Shown here in pieces: positions 1-7,266 of a stretch of DNA of 14,761 nt (within the stretch, counting starts at the first letter, position 1; each line of letters starts with the position of its first letter). The DNA comes from Lentisphaeria bacterium UBA1732 (GTDB lineage Bacteria; Verrucomicrobiota; Lentisphaeria; Victivallales; UBA1829). The notes under the pieces were generated by a model. It did no database searches and was not told the DNA's origin. It saw only the letters and a list, made by a program, of their open reading frames with translations. Made by a program: the position numbers and the translations under genes. The stretch spans positions 1 to 14,761 of the forward strand of contig DCIG01000059.1 in the NCBI GenBank assembly GCA_002315855.1, in the 5' to 3' direction.

Positions 1-225
1 CAATACGCTGGTCAGCGGAATCAGTGGCCCGCGACAGACTGCTTTTGGAAAAACTTGGTGTCATCAAGAATTAGTGGACGCTTTTGTCGATTTTTAGGTT
101 ACAACAATATGGACCACTCCATGCTCACGGCGAAAGAGGCGGTGCGCCTGATTGTTTCCGGCGAACATGACAAATCCCGTTTGTGGAATATCAATACGGA
201 AGAAGAGTACCACGAGCAAAAATAA
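1..225 (+). CDS. C-terminal fragment of a probable NAD(P)/FAD-dependent oxidoreductase (cut by window edge)
   Basis: Frame 1 is open from the left edge to TAA at 223-225. The last ~50 residues carry YNNMDHSM followed by LTAKEAVRLI and end in LWNINTEEEYHEQK. From memory this resembles the C-terminus of FAD-dependent amine-oxidase or UDP-galactopyranose-mutase-like oxidoreductases, which end in a YNN-x-DHS motif, an LTA helix and LW-x-(V/I)N-x-(D/E)EYHE. The ~35 residues encoded before the motif (QYAGQRNQWP and onward) do not look like the expected FAD-domain sequence. The gene may therefore be divergent, frameshifted near position 75, or a remnant. An internal ATG at 109 would give a 38-residue peptide, but I see no good Shine-Dalgarno for it. 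It is convergent with the operon to its right. The family assignment is from memory of the motif and uncertain. Confidence 0.4.
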   Translation, partial: QYAGQRNQWPATDCFWKNLVSSRISGRFCRFLGYNNMDHSMLTAKEAVRLIVSGEHDKSRLWNINTEEEYHEQK

Positions 226-353
226 TTCCATCTTCCCTGCTTGCAAAAAAAATCCGTCCACTGCCGGTCCTTTGTTTCATTCAATCTGAATCTGGACAAC
301 ATCAAAGGCTCTGGCTCATTTTTAATTGCGACCTCTATGAATATAATTTGATG

Positions 354-1826
354 TTATGCGAGGTTTTTACGGTCAATTTTCCCGTTGGGAGTTTTGGGGA
401 TTTCCTTGACGCACTTGATATATCGCGGCATCTGGTGGTTTTCGAGATGATTTTTCAGAAAGCGTCGGAAGTCATTGAGATCAAATGAATTTTCGTTTGC
501 CGGGACAATCTGCAAATGAACCATACCGCCTGCGACCGGATCCTTTGCGCCGAAACAGGCGCAGTCAGAGATTTCCGGATACTGCATGACAACATTTTCA
601 ACTTCCGCCGGGGCGATTTTCAAGCCGCCGCAGTTGATGATGTCTCCTTTTCTGCCGATCATAAAAATGAATCCATCCTCGTCAATATATCCCAAGTCAT
701 TGGTATACAATATATTTTCTTGCAGGATTTCCGCCGTGAGGTCTGGAGCGCGCCAATAACCATTCATCAAAGAATCACCGGATATGGCAAGGAAACCCGG
801 ATTCTCCTTGGACGAGTTGATTTTGCGGTGTTTTTCATCAACAATCATGATTTGCGTGTGTGGATTGCATTTGCCGATGCAGTTTACTTTTTCAGGAAAT
901 TCTGCATAATTGTAGGCAGAGCATACACTTCCAGCTTCCGTAGCACCATAACCGAAAATCAGTCTTGCATACGGGAAGCACTGATGCAGAGTTTCTTTAT
1001 CTGTCTCTGTCAAGGGGGCACTATTAGTGTGTATCAGCTTGATTTGTCCTGCCAGAGAATGCAGTTTGTCCAAAGAAACAAAGAGCAGGAAGCGGACCGC
1101 CGCCGGAGGAAGCAATAATGTATTCACCTGATATTTTTCGATGGCCTCATAATATTTTTTCAAGTCCAAAAAACTGTCCAGCAATACCGCATGAGCTGCG
1201 CCGAGGAAGCAGGAATACAGTTTTCTGAGCGCATTGATATGGTTCAGCGGAGAAGCAATCAAATAGACGGATTCTGTGTTAAGCCGATCAACATACAGAT
1301 TGTTGTCGGATGCGGTAAAAACAGCACGATGAGACAACACCACACCTTTTGATTTCCCGGTTGTTCCTGTGGTATAAAGGATTTCCGCCACATCATTTTC
1401 ATCGGGGAATTTCCATGCGGCCTCATTCCCCGTACTGACTTCGGGCAAATTCAGCACATCGGCAGAAGAAAGACATAATATACCGTTTAAGTTTTTTCTT
1501 CCGATATACAGCGGAGACTGCATTTCTCCGGCAAGGCGGAGAACAAGATCATCTGAAATGTCCTTTCCGACCGGCACAAAAACGCATCCTGCAAGCTGAA
1601 TGCCCATCGCCGTTACGGCAAAAGAGACGTCTGCGCACGCATCTGCAAGGATATTTGAATTGCGGGAAAAACCATGAGCGAACAGCCATGAAGCCAAATT
1701 TTTCGATTTTTGCCAAAGTTCCCGATATGAAACTGTTTGTCTTGTGTCAGAAACCGCCGGCTGATCCGGGAAGTGTTCAGCATTTTCTTTCACGTATGAA
1801 ATAACAGAAGACATCATCAACTCCAT
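354..1826 (-). CDS. AMP-forming acyl ligase (ANL superfamily), DltA-like position in an envelope acylation operon
   Basis: Predicted cytoplasmic adenylating enzyme that activates a carboxylic acid with ATP and loads it on CoA or, more likely here, on the neighbouring carrier protein. All core ANL motifs are present: the P-loop YTTGTTGKSKG (about 151-161), FGYGATEAG (291-299), YTNDLGY with the ribose-binding Asp377, GRKGDIINCGG (391-401), and the C-terminal catalytic Lys483 in NGKIDRK. The full ~490-residue length fits a stand-alone ligase. The A4-like region reads SPLNHIN (192-198), as in acyl/aryl-CoA ligases, and not FDxS as in amino-acid-activating domains. The first ATG directly follows the MBOAT stop codon (TGA then ATG). 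A GGAG inside codons 1-2 is better placed for the ATGATG at codons 4-5, so the real start may be 9-12 nt downstream. It is the last gene of the operon. Family certain; substrate unknown. Confidence 0.92.
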   Translation of the reverse strand: MELMMSSVISYVKENAEHFPDQPAVSDTRQTVSYRELWQKSKNLASWLFAHGFSRNSNILADACADVSFAVTAMGIQLAGCVFVPVGKDISDDLVLRLAGEMQSPLYIGRKNLNGILCLSSADVLNLPEVSTGNEAAWKFPDENDVAEILYTTGTTGKSKGVVLSHRAVFTASDNNLYVDRLNTESVYLIASPLNHINALRKLYSCFLGAAHAVLLDSFLDLKKYYEAIEKYQVNTLLLPPAAVRFLLFVSLDKLHSLAGQIKLIHTNSAPLTETDKETLHQCFPYARLIFGYGATEAGSVCSAYNYAEFPEKVNCIGKCNPHTQIMIVDEKHRKINSSKENPGFLAISGDSLMNGYWRAPDLTAEILQENILYTNDLGYIDEDGFIFMIGRKGDIINCGGLKIAPAEVENVVMQYPEISDCACFGAKDPVAGGMVHLQIVPANENSFDLNDFRRFLKNHLENHQMPRYIKCVKEIPKTPNGKIDRKNLA

Positions 1827-3302
1827 TCATTGCTGGTACATGAACGTAACAGTACCCGTTTTGAACAAACAGCCGAGGGAAAGAACAACTGCTGCCATCA
1901 GGAGAAGTCCTTCCGTCCAGTTCCAAAGCGTTTGCAGTCGAGTGTTGTTCACGGGGTACATTTTTTGTTTTATGAGGGGCAGAACGGGGAAACATCCAGC
2001 CGCACCGACCAGAAGAATCAACTCGAATCCTTTCAGATACCAGCGAACCGACGCCGATATTGCGACATTTCCTGTTCCGGCAAACATGGCTTTGAAGCAG
2101 AGAGCCGCCTGAGCAAAAGAGTCCGTACAAATCAGCGGGACGGTCAGCAGCAGAATCAGCATGACACCAACCCAGCGGATTAATGAGTTCACCCTTTTAT
2201 TTCTGAAAGATTTTATGTGCGGTTCAACAATCATGGCACAGCTGTTGACCAATCCCCAGATGGTATAGTTCCAGTTCGTGCCGTGCCAAAGTGCCGTAAC
2301 AAGCCACACACAGCTTGGAACGAAAATGTTCTGCATGGTTTTCGCCGTCTGATCGCTGACGTGATGCCGGAGAAGAAATTTCCGGAAACTCACCGACGGT
2401 CCCAAAACAATGGGGAAATACAGATAATCGCGAAACCATGCACAAAGCGTGATGTGCCATCGCCGCCAATATTCGCCAATGGAAGTGGAAATATAGGGGT
2501 AATTGAAATTTTCCGGCATTTTGAAGCCAAAGATTTTTGCAAGTCCAATCGCCATATCAGAATAACCGGAAAAATCAAAGTACATCATAATCAAAAAGAT
2601 TGCACACCCAAGCCAGGCATCGGCAGACGACAATGCAGTGAAATCCGATGAAAAAATCAGTTTTACCGGAAGAGCAAGATTGGATGCGATCATCATCTTT
2701 TTGCAAAAGCCGACTGCAAAACGCCAAATGCCGGAGGAGAAATCATCAAGATGGGTTTTTCTGCATACAATCTGCGGTTCAAACTCGTGGTAGGGAATGA
2801 TTGGACCCTGCAACATTTTAAAAAAGACAGAAAGATATAAAGCGGCATCCAGCAGTTTAGGCGCGGTTTTGCATTGTCCCCGGTAAATATCCACCACATA
2901 GGAAATGGAATGAAACGCAAAAAATGACATTCCTATGGGAAGCGACATCAGGGGGAATGAGATTTTCTCCCCCGACAAGATACCCAGACAGTCCAGTATG
3001 AACTTGAGTTTTGCAAAGGACAAAAGGACTCCGACATTCATAACAACGACCAGAAAAACAGCAAAATTACCTGCCCGGGTATTTTGTCTGCCGTCCGCCA
3101 TTTTCCCAAGCAGCCATGTGAGAATAATCATAGCTGTCAGAAGCAGAATGAAAACGGGTTCTCCCCACGCATAAAAGGACAAACTGACGGCAATCAGAAA
3201 AAGGTTTCTGAAGAGGAGATTTCTGCTCTGCGGCAGCAGGAAGTAAACTCCCAATGCAATCGGCAGAAACAAAAAAAGAAAGGTGGCAGAGGCGATACTC
3301 AT
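1827..3302 (-). CDS. MBOAT-family membrane O-acyltransferase (AlgI/DltB-like)
   Basis: Polytopic inner-membrane acyltransferase expected to pass an activated acyl group across the membrane to an extracytoplasmic acceptor. The N-terminus (SIASATFLFLFLPIALGVYF) is typical of the AlgI branch. The family signature EYWRRWHITLCAWFRDYLYF lies at about 277-296 (conserved His283). The catalytic His is His340 in ALWHGTNWNYTIWG. The length of 491 residues is usual for AlgI-like proteins and many hydrophobic segments run along the chain. The start ATG overlaps the stop of an 8-codon minicistron (ATGA), and the ligase gene follows with no gap. In alginate or teichoic-acid systems such a protein works with an SGNH partner, and here the DHHW protein is directly upstream. 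Family call is secure; donor and acceptor are inferred only. Confidence 0.93.
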   Translation of the reverse strand: MSIASATFLFLFLPIALGVYFLLPQSRNLLFRNLFLIAVSLSFYAWGEPVFILLLTAMIILTWLLGKMADGRQNTRAGNFAVFLVVVMNVGVLLSFAKLKFILDCLGILSGEKISFPLMSLPIGMSFFAFHSISYVVDIYRGQCKTAPKLLDAALYLSVFFKMLQGPIIPYHEFEPQIVCRKTHLDDFSSGIWRFAVGFCKKMMIASNLALPVKLIFSSDFTALSSADAWLGCAIFLIMMYFDFSGYSDMAIGLAKIFGFKMPENFNYPYISTSIGEYWRRWHITLCAWFRDYLYFPIVLGPSVSFRKFLLRHHVSDQTAKTMQNIFVPSCVWLVTALWHGTNWNYTIWGLVNSCAMIVEPHIKSFRNKRVNSLIRWVGVMLILLLTVPLICTDSFAQAALCFKAMFAGTGNVAISASVRWYLKGFELILLVGAAGCFPVLPLIKQKMYPVNNTRLQTLWNWTEGLLLMAAVVLSLGCLFKTGTVTFMYQQ

Positions 3303-3325
3303 GCGCGGATGTCTTTCCAGTTCAT
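3299..3325 (-). CDS. possible 8-codon minicistron (MNWKDIRA) coupled to the MBOAT gene
   Basis: Read on the minus strand, a strong Shine-Dalgarno (GAGGAAG, 3333-3339) begins inside the stop codon of the DHHW gene and sits 7 nt before an ATG at 3325-3323. That ATG opens MNWKDIRA and ends in a TGA that overlaps the MBOAT start as ATGA (3302-3299). The MBOAT start itself has only a weak GGAAAG at about 10 nt. The arrangement suggests that ribosomes load on the minicistron and reinitiate at the MBOAT gene. I see no function for the peptide itself, and chance is possible. Confidence 0.3.
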   Translation of the reverse strand: MNWKDIRA

Positions 3326-3337
3326 TTCAAATCTTCC

Positions 3338-4591
3338 TCAAATACAGAGCAGCACAACGGCGGGGACGGTCTGTTCAATAAACGTTTTGATACTTCCGTC
3401 AAAATGCCGGGGATCAATGATATCAAGGAACTGAACCGTACATGCCAGATACGGGCAAAGGACATCGGCTTGAGAGTGTTTCAGAACAAGTACTCTTGTG
3501 CCATTGCTGCAGTTTTGATTTTCAATTTGTATCAGAGGCTGATCTCCATATAAAAAGCAACAATACGTGTGAGACGATTTCAGATAAGGTTGTGCAATCA
3601 GTGTATCGCTGAAGCCGCCAACCCGATCGATTCCCTTACTTGGAATCCTGATATGGAAACGACTTTCTTTTTGGGGATAGAGTACATCGAAATCCTCCGG
3701 GAACGCGTTTGCTTTGATGGCCATACTGCCCTGAAAAACTGAAGGATACCGAACTGATGTGAACATTTTCTCTTTCACTGCATCGGCGTCGGCGGTAATC
3801 TGAAATTCGTCATTTAGTTTTCGGGCGACCGTTTCAGCAATCAGCCGCCCTGCAAAAACATTCCAGTGATGATCGGTCCTGTAAAACCAAGAGTAAAAAT
3901 TGCTGTCGGCAGCAAGAAGAACATCCTTCGCATCCAGGCATGGAATATGGTTTTCCGCCAGGAAAGCCATATATTGTGCCATCCTGCGAGAGTACCCGCT
4001 GGAAAGGGGAGTATCAGCAACAGGAAAAACCGTAATGCTGTCATCCATTTTTGTGGCAGGAAGCAGCTGAAAAAGACGAATATTCCGTTTTTCCAGCCAA
4101 GTGTGCCATTCCCGTACCGTTTCCCATGAATCAGAAGAATAGTCATCTGAAAAAGTATAGGTCAAATATCCATTGGGCAGTCTGACAATCATCGAACTGC
4201 CGTTTCCAATTATATTGTTTCCGATTTTCCCATCCAAAGAACAGGTGATGCAATAAAAATATTTTAACAGAGGATTTCGAGAGGCAGAGTATCCATCTAT
4301 GGAATATTTTACGGCATTGATTATTTCCAGATATGCAGAAAAAGGATCGGGGATTTTCGGTACAGGGGGAGTTTCCAAAATGTCATTGACGGCGACATCG
4401 TCAAACGGATAACTCTCTCTGAACGATTTGACAGCAGGGACATCAGCGCAGATTACTATTTGCGAGGACATTTCAGCAACGAGGTGTTTTTTCAGAAAGA
4501 CAAAAACAGCTGATCCCCCCAGTGTGGTCATCAGTCCCAAAAAACATGCCGCAAAGATCATTCCTGCGCTGAGATTTTTTCTGCCGCTCAT
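3338..4591 (-). CDS. membrane-anchored DHHW / AlgX-AlgJ-like SGNH acyltransferase-type protein
   Basis: A single N-terminal transmembrane segment (about 10-33) is followed by a large extracytoplasmic domain. The motif RTDHHWN (238-244) matches the DHHW family and the AlgX/AlgJ Asp-x-His-(W) catalytic pair, here Asp240 and His242. The probable nucleophile is Ser373 in VLVLKHSQADVL, the position that is usually K-D-S-Y-A in DHHW proteins; the residue before Ser is His rather than Asp. By analogy with AlgX/AlgJ it would accept an acyl group from the MBOAT and place it on an exported glycan. It lies 3 nt after the carrier-protein stop and 35 nt before the MBOAT start. An AGGA about 7 nt before the ATG supports the start. 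It stands where DltD stands in dlt operons, without belonging to that family. Exact acceptor unknown. Confidence 0.8.
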   Translation of the reverse strand: MSGRKNLSAGMIFAACFLGLMTTLGGSAVFVFLKKHLVAEMSSQIVICADVPAVKSFRESYPFDDVAVNDILETPPVPKIPDPFSAYLEIINAVKYSIDGYSASRNPLLKYFYCITCSLDGKIGNNIIGNGSSMIVRLPNGYLTYTFSDDYSSDSWETVREWHTWLEKRNIRLFQLLPATKMDDSITVFPVADTPLSSGYSRRMAQYMAFLAENHIPCLDAKDVLLAADSNFYSWFYRTDHHWNVFAGRLIAETVARKLNDEFQITADADAVKEKMFTSVRYPSVFQGSMAIKANAFPEDFDVLYPQKESRFHIRIPSKGIDRVGGFSDTLIAQPYLKSSHTYCCFLYGDQPLIQIENQNCSNGTRVLVLKHSQADVLCPYLACTVQFLDIIDPRHFDGSIKTFIEQTVPAVVLLCI

Positions 4592-4594
4592 TCC

Positions 4595-4825
4595 TTAATC
4601 CTGTTTCTGAAAACTTTTCACCATTTTTCCCATGGCTTCAACGGAATTGAAGTTATCTTTTGTGATAGCGTTGAACGTGATTTTGATGTCAAACGCGACA
4701 TCGAGTTCGCAAATCAGCTGAATCATGGTGATGGAAGTGATGTACCCCTCATCAACCAATGCTTTTGATTCAACATCGATTCCTGCAACCAGGCTCTTTA
4801 AAATCTGCTTGATTTTGTCATTCAT
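4595..4825 (-). CDS. small acyl-carrier-like protein (phosphopantetheine-binding)
   Basis: A 76-residue protein of carrier-protein size beginning MNDKIKQILKSL. I place the start at 4825 because AGGAG sits 8 nt upstream; an in-frame ATG 11 codons further up (4858) lacks such a site. The helix-2 region reads LVDEGYITSITMIQLICEL, which aligns with carrier proteins that have D-S-L/M followed by a hydrophobic helix. The expected phosphopantetheine Ser is Ser31. The usual preceding Asp is Thr and the following Leu/Met is Ile, so the attachment motif is atypical. It would carry the acyl group activated by the AMP ligase and offer it to the MBOAT, as DltC does. It lies 87 nt after the EamA gene and 3 nt before the DHHW gene. 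No phosphopantetheinyl transferase is in the window. Confidence 0.8.
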   Translation of the reverse strand: MNDKIKQILKSLVAGIDVESKALVDEGYITSITMIQLICELDVAFDIKITFNAITKDNFNSVEAMGKMVKSFQKQD

Positions 4826-4912
4826 AATCGTTACTCCTGAATTATAAGCTGATTCCAAGAGTTTTGGCGGGAGTATAGAACAATCTCCTGCAAAGTCTTT
4901 TGAAGCCAGCTT

Positions 4913-5869
4913 TTATGAAATGTAATCCGCCGCACCAAAAGCGATTGCGGCAATGGCAATCATCCAAATGCAGAGATTTTGTCTCCATGTGTATTTTTCC
5001 TTCAGCACAAGCTCCGCACCGATAATCGGGAAGACGGGAGCCGCGATAAAGAGGATTCCGGTTTTGACTGCATCCAGCGAAGACGCATATAAATACAGCA
5101 ATGAAGACAAAATGGCCACGCAAGGATAACATATTGAATACTGCTCTCCGTTTTTGAAGGGAATGAACCACTTTCCGTTTTTTCTCCGGAGAAGAAGCGA
5201 AAAGAGGCCGATTGGCAGAATCATTAAAAAATAGCCTGTCATCACAAAATCCATGATACCGATGCCGGTATCATCAAAAATCAGAGTCGTGATAAGAGTG
5301 TCTCCGGCATCAAAAAGCAATCCCGCAAAAAGAATCAACAGACCAATGACGGTGCGGTGCCGTTCCTGCGTTTTTTTCCCCCGCAAATCCTCCGACCCAT
5401 GACAGGCAAACAGTTCGATATTCGGAAACAAAAACGTGAAGGTCAAAACGAGAAGCACGGGAATCAATCTGACCGGGTGAAAGACATCATTGACCGCAGA
5501 CAGTTTGCCGCTGACCGCATTGATGACAAGAAGTCCGAAAAAATAAAGGATGCCGTTTGCGCCGCTGACCGCAGATTCCAAAGCAAGTCCGATATGGCGA
5601 AAACTGACAAGATAAAGCAGCCAGTACATAAGGAAGCAGAGCTGATTGGCAAGAAGCAGCGGATGATTCCACAGAAGCCGCCACGGAGTATCTCCGCTCT
5701 CTCCCCAGCCGAATGCAAGCAAGACAAGTCCAATAAAAAAAGCAAGCACCAAAACGGACAGAAGCATTTCCATCGGAGCAGATGATTTTCCCGAATCAAC
5801 TTTTTTCTTGCCCAGCAAGTCGGCAGAAGCAAATGCCATCAAAGCAAGGAAGGCAAAGACGAGCCACAT
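4913..5869 (-). CDS. EamA/DMT-superfamily 10-TM transporter
   Basis: A 318-residue, very hydrophobic protein with about ten predicted transmembrane helices in two halves of five, the layout of EamA (drug/metabolite transporter) proteins. The C-terminal half has the typical pattern with TGILFIAAPVFPIIGAELVL, then KEKYTWRQN, and a last helix (IWMIAIAAIAFGAADYI). The start codon shares its A with the TAA stop of the ATP-grasp gene (TAATG), so the two are probably translationally coupled. A GAGGA in the end of the upstream gene serves as ribosome site. In this operon it may export or flip a lipid-linked sugar or the product of the ATP-grasp enzyme, as ArnE/F-like members do; that role is inference. 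The substrate cannot be read from the sequence. Confidence 0.85.
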   Translation of the reverse strand: MWLVFAFLALMAFASADLLGKKKVDSGKSSAPMEMLLSVLVLAFFIGLVLLAFGWGESGDTPWRLLWNHPLLLANQLCFLMYWLLYLVSFRHIGLALESAVSGANGILYFFGLLVINAVSGKLSAVNDVFHPVRLIPVLLVLTFTFLFPNIELFACHGSEDLRGKKTQERHRTVIGLLILFAGLLFDAGDTLITTLIFDDTGIGIMDFVMTGYFLMILPIGLFSLLLRRKNGKWFIPFKNGEQYSICYPCVAILSSLLYLYASSLDAVKTGILFIAAPVFPIIGAELVLKEKYTWRQNLCIWMIAIAAIAFGAADYIS

Positions 5870-7026
5870 TATTTCTTGTCCTCTTCCGGTTCCTGCAGAA
5901 TCTTATCCCAGCGAAGTCCGGGCGGCATATTGAATTGAAAGCCGATCAGTTTCTCAAATTCATCTTTCACGCCGTGATTGAGACACAATTGAAAAAAGAA
6001 TTCTCCATTGGTATTGCCTTCGATGATGAGCCAGCCCTTGTCCGTGTGCACGACATCCCAGCCGATATAACGAAGCGAAGGCAACTGATTAGCGGCATCG
6101 GTCAGCATTTTTTTGAGGGCATACCATTCCGGCATGGCAAACCCTTTTATTTTCACGCCGGAAACGGGATGATATTCGGTTTCTCCGGCAACACCGTTCA
6201 TGCCGCCGGTTGTTACAATCCCGGTTTCAGCATCAATCAAAGCATCCATGCTGTATACTTCGCCCTGCTGTGTTTTGCCATCGCCGCACATCATCCTGAA
6301 ACATGGATAGAAAAAATGAATTCTGCCATTGACCGCTACGGTTGTTACCCGCAAAAGCGACATCTCGGTGGGATTGAACTGCGAAATGGCTTGCGACGGC
6401 ACAATCACCTCTTCGAGAATCAATTGATGAAGGATGGGCCTTTTGATTTCAAAACTTGTCAGATTGCGGGCTTCGGCGAGCAGGAATTGAAATATCCTGT
6501 ACAGATCCGTGCCGTCCGTGATGTCCAGACGATGAACACCTTCGGCAAGCTCAAGATTAACGGGTTTCACGAAAATCGACTTGTGCTTTGCCGCAAATTT
6601 GCAGAATGCCGGGTAGTCACCTTCTCCGGAAAGAAGCATGGCATCGCGTTTGTAATAAGGTTTCAGAAACGTATACGCTTCGTACTTGTTGTCAAGCAGA
6701 TGGAGGTCTTTGACACAGTTCAGAAAAGTCATATACGCATAGCGGCTGTACCAAGTGATATACTGTTTTTTCTGCTCATGGGTGCGGGCTGCAAATCTGT
6801 AATAAGTATATTCAGGAAAGCTGGTTCCATACATCGTCTGGCAATAGATGGCACTGTAAACATTTGCGTAAAACACATCCTTGCCGGGAAAACAATCTGC
6901 GTATTTTTCCCACAAACGATTTATCATGGCATCCGAATAGCGTTCAGGATTGTCCGCCGCGATTTGTTGTCCCAGATTTATAATTTCATCTTTGTCTTCC
7001 GTGATTTTTATGTTCATGTCTTTCAT
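5869..7026 (-). CDS. sugar-transfer-associated ATP-grasp family ligase
   Basis: A cytoplasmic protein of 385 residues with ATP-grasp features: the nucleotide-binding Lys154 in IFVKPVNLELAEGV, acidic residues of LILEEVIV (203-210), and the metal-binding end RYIGWDVVHTDKGWLIIEGNTNGEF (319-343), with Asp324, Glu336 and Asn338 as likely Mg/ATP ligands. The long helical N-terminus, RYIGWDV and EGN-x-N fit the ATPgrasp_ST family, found in polysaccharide clusters. Such enzymes join a carboxylate to an amine or thiol through an acyl-phosphate; the substrates of this family are not established. It is the first gene of the operon. The start is uncertain between ATG 7026 and ATG 7017, since AAGGA lies too far (about 19 nt) upstream, an in-frame TAA lies just before, and no close ribosome site is seen. 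Confidence 0.85.
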   Translation of the reverse strand: MKDMNIKITEDKDEIINLGQQIAADNPERYSDAMINRLWEKYADCFPGKDVFYANVYSAIYCQTMYGTSFPEYTYYRFAARTHEQKKQYITWYSRYAYMTFLNCVKDLHLLDNKYEAYTFLKPYYKRDAMLLSGEGDYPAFCKFAAKHKSIFVKPVNLELAEGVHRLDITDGTDLYRIFQFLLAEARNLTSFEIKRPILHQLILEEVIVPSQAISQFNPTEMSLLRVTTVAVNGRIHFFYPCFRMMCGDGKTQQGEVYSMDALIDAETGIVTTGGMNGVAGETEYHPVSGVKIKGFAMPEWYALKKMLTDAANQLPSLRYIGWDVVHTDKGWLIIEGNTNGEFFFQLCLNHGVKDEFEKLIGFQFNMPPGLRWDKILQEPEEDKK

Positions 7027-7164
7027 GGTTTGTTTTTACTTGTCCTTTTTTGTTTGCGTTTGCCCTCCCGTTTCACGCCCTGAAGAAAAACCTGTGAATA
7101 CGGATGACGGTTTCAAAAAGCGAAAAACTGATTTCCCTGGGGATGGAAATTACGGATATTGAGC

Positions 7165-7245
7165 TGATTTCAAAAGTCGGGGCTGGAGGTTTTTCAAAAA
7201 CTCTCCCCTATTATCAAATCTTTCTGCCAATGACTTTTGAAATCA
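7165..7245 (-). ncRNA. structured 5' leader element of the acylation operon
   Basis: A perfect 14-bp inverted repeat, TGATTTCAAAAGTC (7165-7178) against GACTTTTGAAATCA (7232-7245), encloses 53 nt. Inside is a second hairpin, built on GTTTTT/AAAAAC (7189-7201) and extendable with GGAG/CTCC or GGGG/CCCC (7179-7182 with 7205-7208). In the minus-strand RNA this inner stem abuts the outer stem directly on one side and leaves about 23 unpaired nt on the other. The element begins about 15 nt after the predicted transcription start and ends about 140 nt before the ATP-grasp start. It matches no riboswitch I know. It could be a cis-regulatory RNA or stability element; because the repeat is perfect, a DNA-level role cannot be excluded. 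Confidence 0.5.
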
Positions 7246-7266
7246 TCGCTTGATAGTTGAAAATAT

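Noticed and set aside
298..355. 9-bp inverted repeat AACATCAAA/TTTGATGTT after the AMP-ligase stop, as an operon terminator
   Set aside because: The 40-nt loop is long, one arm overlaps the stop codon and no T-run follows on the minus strand.
4826..4912. Separate promoter for the carrier-protein gene (TATAAT at about 4843-4848)
   Set aside because: No acceptable -35 box at 16-18 nt; the gene is more simply part of the long operon.
5782..7083. Long plus-strand frame (433 codons) opposite the ATP-grasp gene
   Set aside because: Antisense to a gene with clear ATP-grasp motifs; its translation has no recognisable domain.
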